Origin: Drechslerella dactyloides
Taxonomy: Eukaryota > Ascomycota > Orbiliomycetes > Orbiliales > Orbiliaceae
Assembly: GCA_020064725.1 (NCBI GenBank)
Contig: JAGTWJ010000007.1
Span: 1-64,000, forward strand
DNA length: 64,000 bases
Direction: 5' to 3'
The notes beneath the pieces are model-generated. The model was not told where the DNA came from. It saw only the letters and a list, made by a program, of their open reading frames with translations, and did no database searches. Positions within the stretch are counted from its first letter, which is position 1, and the number at the start of each line of letters is the position of its first letter. Made by a program: the position numbers and the translations under genes. Shown in pieces: positions 57,006 to 64,000 of the stretch.

Positions 57006-58336
57006 CTACGGCTTGCCCCGCCACGCGTCAGCGAGAAAGCTTTCGGCGCGAGTCATGCTGTAGTCTGGGAGCAAGCAATTCCACTCATCCGAGACGCGGA
57101 AAGCTCCAGCTGACAGCCCTAAAAGTACACCAGAAACAAAACTCGCCGCGAGCGCGTCGACCTGGTCGGCCGGAATGGCGGGGTGGTCCACCTTGGGCAA
57201 CCAAGTGCTCTTTATCACTCCAGCCTTAACATCCTCGGCCTTCACCTTCTCAACCGCAAATGGGCTGCCTACTTACATAATCTCCAAATCAGCATACATT
57301 CAAATAGAGTAGCCTGGATCAGCGCCAGATGGGATGTCTTTTGGCATACCTCGAATCTTCTCGCCAATGGCAACGAGTTGGCGAACTGTAAGCTCATCTC
57401 CCCTGATACCACCTGTCACAGGCCATACGCCTTCGTAATCAACCGCCCTCGCAACAATATGACAGAAGTCCTGGACTGTTATAAGGCTGATCCTGGAATC
57501 TTCGTCACTTTCGAGCACGATCGCACGGCGATTATGAAAGTCGATTTGATTCTGAAATGGGTGAATATATTTTGATGTTTTGTATGGCGCCGTGTAGTAG
57601 TTCACAAACATCCCAGGTTGGAAGAGGCAATACTCAAGAACCTAGAGTAGGCACGCAAATTTTTAGCCAAAGCCAACGAAGACTTATATTCTCAAGTACA
57701 ACCTTGGTTTCTTTATTGAGTTCCTCGAGGTATAGACGGATCTCAGCCTTGCCACTATACCAAGGCATGTAATCGAAGCTTGACCTGTTGTCCTCACGAG
57801 GTATTCAGTGTCAGTATAACAAAGGCATATGTTGCTCTGTGGCTCCCTCAGACAATTGGCAAACTTACGTCGCCCATTCGCTCGGTGCGTAACGCTTTAC
57901 ACCCGCCGTAACAGCTGCATCAATGAGATTCTTCTGGGCAACATTCCCAGGATCTGACTGCGGAGTGATAAAGCACAGCAGTGTGTGGACCCCTTGGAGT
58001 GCCATCGCGAGCTTACTAACATCCTGGTAGTCTGCCCTAACCCATGTCACCGTCGGCATCATATCCGGAGGAGTATCCTAATCAAATCAGCATTCGATGA
58101 TAAACCCAATTTATGAATAGATGTTTAAATTTTGCCGACCTTTCTGGACAGAAGCACGATGTTGTGCTTTCGCGCTGCGAGGAGAACGTCGAAAATCTCT
58201 TTTGCAACATCTAAGCCCAATCCACGATATATAAGTATACACTCGCCCAGCTAACGTTATCAACTTCAAAATTTCCCGACCATCGATATGCATCAAACCT
58301 ACCGCCAGTTGCGCCGGCGATTGCGATCTTCACCAT
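57006..58336 (-). CDS. NmrA-like NAD(P)-binding reductase (isoflavone-reductase type), first splice site damaged
   Basis: Exons 58303-58336, 58140-58222, 57869-58077, 57703-57784, 57350-57641 and 57006-57268 give 320 residues, the usual length of the family. The start MVKIAIAGATGG is the Rossmann loop; with exon 2 it reads GATGGLGLDVAKEIFDVLL, then HNIVLLSRK, TWVRADYQD, GVHTLLCFI, GVKRYAPSEWAT, YCLFQPGMFVNYYT and ISLITVQDFCHIVARA. Introns 2-5 have good GT/AG sites. Intron 1 has a good donor, but the position where phase and homology require AG (58224-58223, minus strand) reads TG; the nearest real AG gives the wrong frame. The gene may be mis-spliced and dying, or use a rare acceptor. These proteins reduce or isomerise aromatic and heterocyclic substrates, or sense NAD(P); a tailoring role is inferred. 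Confidence 0.78.
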
Positions 58337-58825
58337 CTTAATTCAACCAGCAGCTACAAAATTATATTATTCCGACAAAATTAATTCAGAGCCAGCTAGC
58401 AGAAGGGGTCGATCTCGTCGAAATGAGAGTTAAGAGATTCCAATGGATATTTTGCAGGATGCGAACTACTTATAATCGACGAATCCAAGGCGAATTTCTA
58501 CCTGATTCGCGCGGGCGGAGATAGAATATAGCTCAAAGGTCTTGGCATCCTACAACTGTTACGATGCTCCGCCGAAACGCGGACATTGAGACCGTGCACA
58601 AATTACAAAGCGAGAAATTCATTGCACCATTCTATGACAACGCTTTCTCACCCCTGTACAGCTGTACCTAATGCAGAACAGATATCCCTTGTAGTACTCG
58701 AGGAGGTATCGAATTTCACTATATATATATACCTCAACAAAATCTAAAGCTGGTCTCTTTCATTTTGATAGTAGTGATACATCTCTTGGTGATTTCAAGC
58801 TTCTTCAGCGCTATCTCAGGATCGC
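58337..58825. other. Intergenic spacer
   Basis: Spacer between the NmrA-like gene and the upstream methyltransferase, both on the minus strand. Contains a short (TA)n run near 58723. Nothing else seen. Confidence 0.45.
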
Positions 58826-59898
58826 TCAACGCTTTTGGGCTGCCAATGAAACTAGATCGAATACCATTCGCGTCCCATCTGGACCCTCTAGTTCCTTCTG
58901 GAACGAGCGTGCAAACTCGGGAAACGTCTCCGGCGTGAACCATTCGTTTGGAACATCGTTTTTGGCCATATAGCTCATAAAGCTCAGAAGGCTGACCACA
59001 AAAATGTCTGAGAATGTGTCGATAGTATCAGGCTTTAAATTGCTGCCAGGAATCCGCATATAGTAGCCGAGGGCAAGATTGTTCGCCGCGAGATGAGTAG
59101 GGAGATTTTGCATGGGACTAGAACGTTCTCCCTGTCAACAAAAGCTCGAGATGACAAGACACTGCATTACGCAAGTCAGATGGGTAGAACGTACAACGTG
59201 TCGCCGCCTCGCATTTGGCATATATGTGGAAGGACGCCGCTGGTTTTTGTTGCCGTTGGTGTCGCAGGCACTGCTTGCCCGCTACCAGGATCCGTGTCGG
59301 TCCAAACAATATGGCCTCCAGGTTCTATTTAATTTTCGCTCCATCAGTACTTTTCGCATCTGTATTAAATCAACTCATATTGTATCCGTACTTAGCATCT
59401 TTGCAACATTCTTCACCACGCCGTCCCACTCGCCAGTTTTGAGAACCATACACAGCCCGCGGAGGTGAACCACATCGTATTGTTCATGCATAGACTTAGG
59501 AACCGGCTCCAAGATATTGAGCTCTGAGAAACGTAGATTCGGCGGTAGTTTGGCGGAATCTGGGAAAAACCGGCTTGATATATCGTATCCATGCAAGCTA
59601 ACGTTGGACGGAAGAATCTTTGAAAGTTGCTCAAGCCAGATACTGCAAGTAGGTTAGCAAGCTATATATATATACCGTCTATAAGACAACCAATACGTGC
59701 AACAAGACGAAGCAGAAATTATACGAACCCTGTCCCAGTCGCGACTTCGGCGATGGCCGTCAGTCCTTTCTGTGATACTGTCGGGGGTAAAAGATAGCCT
59801 AGATTGCTAACGACGACCTCATGTTGACCATTTAAACGAGCCTTCTCTACCTCTGGGGGCTCTGAATCGACAATATAGGTCTCTTTATACCCAGTCAT
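58826..59898 (-). CDS. Class I SAM-dependent methyltransferase (LaeA/TAM-like fold)
   Basis: Exons 59729-59898, 59392-59642, 59191-59324 and 58826-59131 encode 286 residues. The join of exons 1 and 2 restores SAM motif I, AEVATGTGIWLEQL (about residues 51-64). HGYDISSRFFP, PNLRFSELNILEP and YDVVHLRGLCMVLK follow the order of the fungal family that includes many secondary-metabolite methyltransferases. PGGHIVWTDTD, formed at the exon 2-3 join, is the conserved post-motif III strand. It ends FDLVSLAAQKR. The exon 3 donor (GTTC after TAC) is chosen by phase and gives a 59-bp intron. It lies between the NmrA-like gene and the P450 on the same strand, as a tailoring gene would. No lesions seen; substrate unknown. 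Confidence 0.82.
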
Positions 59899-61459
59899 TA
59901 TTCAATACCACAGTTCAAATTGCTGGATCCGCGGTAAGTCAAGCTCTGACGATTTGAACTAGTATGACTCGCAAGGCGCCCAGAAATACCCTCTCCGGAT
60001 GATTGAAAATAAGGGCTGGTAAGTCTTAAGATATTGCGGCTCAGGACCGTACACGAGAAAGAGGAGCATGTTTTATATATGTATGTGTATTTCAATAGCA
60101 CCGGTTTACAATCCACAATCTAGGCCCTTAGACGAAAACGTTTATCAGCCCACTTAGCGCGATCACTTAGGCTTATATTGCTTATTCCCGCTCTTTCCCG
60201 CTATATTTCGGTGCTCTTACCACCGCTCCCATGTTTCATTGCCCACGTTTATACTATAATATCCGCTCTCGGACACCCAATCGAGTTGGACTCAGAAAAA
60301 CCGCCGAACGTACCTCGAACGCGGGTGCTAACTCCCTTCCATAGAATAGCAGTTTTTCAGTCTCCGATGCATATATAAGTACATACTTCTATATGTGTAT
60401 GCACATTTACGTTTCCGATATCTCAGACGCGGGCTATCCCCAGATACTCTCGTTAACCTTGATATCGTTAGTTTGGTCGCACGAGTTCTTCCTCTGCCAG
60501 AATCTGCATTTGGAAAATGCGAGATCGGTTTCGGAGGTAATCCATTAGACACAAGCATATAATCCAGTCGGTCAATATCAAAGCTGGTGGATAATGAGCT
60601 TCCAAGAAGGCAAGTCCAGACAGGCTAAGCTGCGACTTAAAACATTGCATATGCATACCGTCGCGGCTACACCCGATCAAGGCGGGAACCCCAACAGGGT
60701 TAGTGGCAACCGGCGATTTTCGACGCCTCATATTACGCTTGTCGCTTGCATTTTACACTTATGGTACTACTGACTGCCGAAAATATGGAGCCGAAAACGT
60801 CACGGTATAACGTTTCTAGTGATGTACAGAGAGCTGCCGGTAAGAGGTGCTAACTTTCGTATGCATAAGTAGGACATTATATATACAAAATCACCGACAG
60901 TGCTTCAGCATCGCCTCGCGCAAGTCAGATGCGTTCATGTGGCCTAAATCTAGCTTCGACTACAATGCCGTATATAACTACTTACTTCATTTGTAGAAAA
61001 AGCAATTGCTAATAAACCGCATCTATTAATGTATATTACTTATTGGAGGCAATGTGACGATAATGCGATATGGCTATCAGCATAAGTCTGGCGCCAGCAC
61101 TTAGATATGAATTAATTTCGCATACAAGCCGAGAGAAGAAACTTCGAAGCTCCCCCGCGATTTTCGGTGATGCACTACTACTCAATACCGTACCAATCTC
61201 GATCAAATATCAAAGAAAGCGAATCATGCGTATCAGCCATATCCTTACCAGGAGTTTGAGAGAATACGATGTGATATAAAACCAATTATAAACATATTTT
61301 ACCGTAGTTCTTTGAAGTCTTTATAAGATTTACAGCGATATGCTCGATGCTCGAACGTCACGAAGGAACAAACTTTTATCTCGTTATATATATATATATC
61401 AGATGTTGTCCCGTCAAAGATGATACTTATCGAATGCGCTAATGTTGGTGGCTGTAGTT
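59899..61459. other. Intergenic, no supported gene
   Basis: About 1.5 kb of moderately AT-rich DNA with several (TA)n runs (for example 61384-61402). Short frames at 60178-60378, 60468-60731 and 61070-61279 carry nothing recognisable. Confidence 0.5.
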
Positions 61460-63102
61460 TTAGGGGAAATTCTCAGTATCGATTCTTTCAATCAATTCTT
61501 TGTGCTTTTCGCTCCTGGGGGTTATTCTGCATCGGAGATTCTTGGGATGAGATACGAGTCCTGGTGCCGGACTTATCACCGGATCAACCTCTCTCCCTGT
61601 TTTCGAGTCGACCGGCTTCCTAATTTGCAAAGCTGCCAGGCAGCGCGAGATTGTCGAAAATAGAGTTGCATCCGCAAAGTGCTGTCCGGGACAAGCTCAT
61701 CGGCCAAACCCAAAACAAAATGTATAAGGATCAAGATTTTGGTTTGCGCCAAGAAATCTTTCGGGCTTGAATAAATGCGGTTCAGGATAAATATCCGGAT
61801 TCTGCGAAAACCACTTGATCGATGGTAATATCATTGATCCCTTTGGAATTCGGTAGCCGAGAAACTCATTCTCTTTATCTGATGTATGAGCTACGCCTAG
61901 GGGTGCTATCGGCATCCAGCGTAGTGTTTCTTTAATTACCGCCTCCACATATGGTAGATTTGGGCGATCCTGGAAACCTGGTATCTTACTTCCCATAACG
62001 CGATCTATTTCCTCCTGGGCATTTATTTGCACGTCCGGAAATAACGTCATAGCCAAGAAAAACCAGGATATAGCCGCTACTGTGGTATCCGTTCCTCCAG
62101 CGTACAGCGCATTTGCGCTGTATTTGATAGCATCTTCCGCGTCTGAACTGCCTAAGAGGCGTGAAACGTACGATGGCTTTCCCAGACTGAGCGCTCGTTG
62201 TCCGGCCGTAAATTCAAATGGTTTCTGCACCGCATCTAGATAATTTTTCCGATATGTTCGACCGATCCTTTTACATTCCATGCCAGGCATCCACTCTGGT
62301 AGGTATCTAAGCCAAGGGATGAAATCAACAAGCCAAGCGCCCGCGGATCCTGCATTGTTGATGTCGGCCGTGCAGCGTGTGACGAGAGCAACCATAGGGT
62401 CTTCCTCTGGTTGACAGTTGTATCCGTATAGAATGTTAAGCATAAGGGAGCCCGTCAACCTACCAGAACACCGTAGATTGTAAGCAATGCAAATCGTTTC
62501 ATTAAGGAAGGGGCAATATTACATCTGTAGCTCATTTAAGATATCTTCAGAATTGCTCATAATGCGTAAAAGGAACCGTTGAACTTCAGAGTCAATCGAC
62601 GAGTAACATTTTGTAACGAGGCTCTTAGACCCGATAAGCTGGGCTATCAGTTTACGTTGCTGACGGTGCCTTGGATCAGTGTTCGATTGGACGCTTAGAC
62701 TACATTCGTAGCCACACCTATCATATTAAATTATTAGCCTATGCGCATGTAAATCGTTGAATCGAGAGGATCCTACATTTTGTGGAAAAAGAATTGGAAT
62801 GGTCTGGAACTGAATGTAGCAGATCTTTTACTCAAGATTTCGAACGCCATTTCCAAGTCGTGAACGAGAACTATTGTCTGATTTAGCACCGTTACAGAGC
62901 TTATAGGTCCGTAGAGGTCCTTATGTTTCAGCCAATGTTGCCATTCTGGGGTGTCCGACGGCGGCGGAAGATCGAGAATGTTTCCTACGATTGGTAGACC
63001 CTTCGGACCGGGGGGCAGAGGGAGTCTATGCCGCATGAGCATCTTTCGAGTGATCCATGATATAACAAGAATCACGCCGCCGTAGAAAACGATTCCATAC
63101 AT
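61460..63102 (-). pseudogene. Cytochrome P450 with nonsense codon in the haem-binding loop
   Basis: Exons 62777-63102, 62523-62717 and 61460-62459 would encode 506 residues, normal for a fungal P450. N-terminal membrane anchor (MYGIVFYGGVILVISWI), proline hinge LPLPPGPKGLPIVGN, I-helix AGGTDTTVAA, K-helix ETLR, PERF motif FKPERF and haem loop FCFGFGR-stop-ACPG are all in one frame. The stop is TGA at 61697-61699, where the family has a second Arg (FGxGRRxCPG); CGA to TGA is a single C-to-T change in a CpG. Coding-quality sequence continues 3' of the stop (QHFADATLF, then RCLAALQI) to the natural stop at 61460. The truncated protein lacks the cysteine ligand and cannot be an active P450, unless the stop is read through. 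Likely once oxidised the cluster product. Otherwise intact, so the mutation looks recent. Confidence 0.88.
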
Positions 63103-64000
63103 CGTAGATTCAACGTCAATATCCTGGCGAATTTAATCAATACCAGATAAAGAAACTGGAAACCTGAAAGTTGAATAAGGATGGTTGTGGATAAGTATGG
63201 CCTTGTGTAGGGATGATTTTAAATTGGTGGCCAAGCAAAGCTTTCAGGACACTAGGAGTGACTTCCCCGGTAATCAGATCAATTGCCTCCAATTTATACT
63301 AAAATGCGGAGGGTACCGGGTCAAGTCGGCTATTTAGTCGAACGTGGGGTAGATTACGCTTTCTGTGAAGACGTCAACTCTTATAATATCAATCTAGAAG
63401 AGTACGTCTCAACCAAATGTGGCAATGCCAACCGTAGGGAAGTTTCAGCAAGCATGGTTAGAATTCGGCATCCAAACGGCCGTTTATAATGAGAGGCGTT
63501 AAATCATGGCCCGACTTCAACGGATAAGGTCAAGATAGAGGCAAGGATGGTATTACATCTCGTAGTAATATCGATGTGCCTGCACGTTCATTACCGTTGA
63601 TAGCCTTGAGTCGACTGTCCGATACCGGCCAGTCGAGCCTGCGATACGTCGGAAACGCACCGAAAAATAATAAAGGCCGAAATGCCGAACAACAGAAATG
63701 CCGATAGGAAGCATTGAAGCCAACATGATTGATGTAACACATTCTACATAACTTTCGTGTAGCTGACCAGCCGAGAAAAAGGATGTTTGGTCTTTCCAAG
63801 TTAGTACCTAGGTAAGTAAGTAGTTAGAAGTAGTTCGCTTTCGCTTGTGCCTGCCGGCCCGTGTTGCTGGTAAACACACGACGAAGCCTTCCCCAAGAGC
63901 CTACCGACGCTAGGGTGATGCTAGGTTCTTAGCTCGAATGCCAATTGGTAAGTGGCTCATCTGCCAACATATGTGTGGGTGACAAGCTTTCCTGAGGGTG
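63103..64000. other. Right flank, no supported gene
   Basis: Upstream region of the P450 and further flank; frames at 63283-63489 (+) and 63530-63799 (-) have no recognisable content. A gene starting beyond 64000 cannot be excluded. Confidence 0.45.

Overview
The window is the left end of a chromosome of a filamentous ascomycete (Pezizomycotina). Evidence: it opens with (C)CCTAA telomere repeats running into very AT-rich DNA of the kind left by RIP (repeat-induced point mutation), the genes carry many short GT..AG introns (mostly 44-140 bp), and the gene content is typical of fungal subtelomeres: Zn2Cys6 regulators, MFS pumps, polyketide synthases, P450, NmrA-like reductase, methyltransferases and secreted cysteine-rich proteins. 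The species cannot be named from the sequence.

Layout. 1-103 telomere; 104-2010 AT-rich subtelomere with one GC-rich island. 2011-4980 (-) is a 6-methylsalicylic-acid-synthase-type PKS cut off just inside the dehydratase domain, so only KS and AT remain. 6692-7618 (-) is an intact AusD-like methyltransferase. 7.6-20.8 kb is mostly relic DNA, including a decayed gene near 9.3 kb and a frameshifted NACHT-type NLR pseudogene at about 15.2-15.9 kb, but it also holds one intact secreted cysteine-rich protein gene (11095-11805, +).

The most unusual locus is 20851-24042 (-): a 22-exon gene for a secreted protein of about 662 residues built from 19 six-cysteine modules resembling STIG1-type repeats. 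Eighteen modules each occupy exactly one phase-0 exon, and the exon-intron units themselves are tandemly duplicated.

25.5-63.1 kb reads as a secondary-metabolite region. In order: a 14-TM MFS exporter (-), a free-standing thioesterase (+), a small secreted protein (-), a second MFS transporter (+), a Zn2Cys6 regulator (-), a 3717-residue PKS-NRPS hybrid (+, 36787-48417), a 1.2k-residue orphan protein (-), a second Zn2Cys6 regulator (-), an NmrA-like reductase (-), a methyltransferase (-) and a P450 (-). The megasynthase is KS-AT-(dead DH)-(dead ER)-KR-ACP-C-A-T-R. Its reductase domain lacks a proper nucleotide-binding motif and has Arg in place of the catalytic Lys, which suggests non-reductive release. 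The distal tailoring block is decaying: the P450 has a stop codon inside the haem-binding loop, and the first intron of the NmrA-like gene lacks its expected AG acceptor.

Exon joins below were deduced by eye from GT/AG sites, reading-frame phase and family conservation. Every join given was checked for frame arithmetic.
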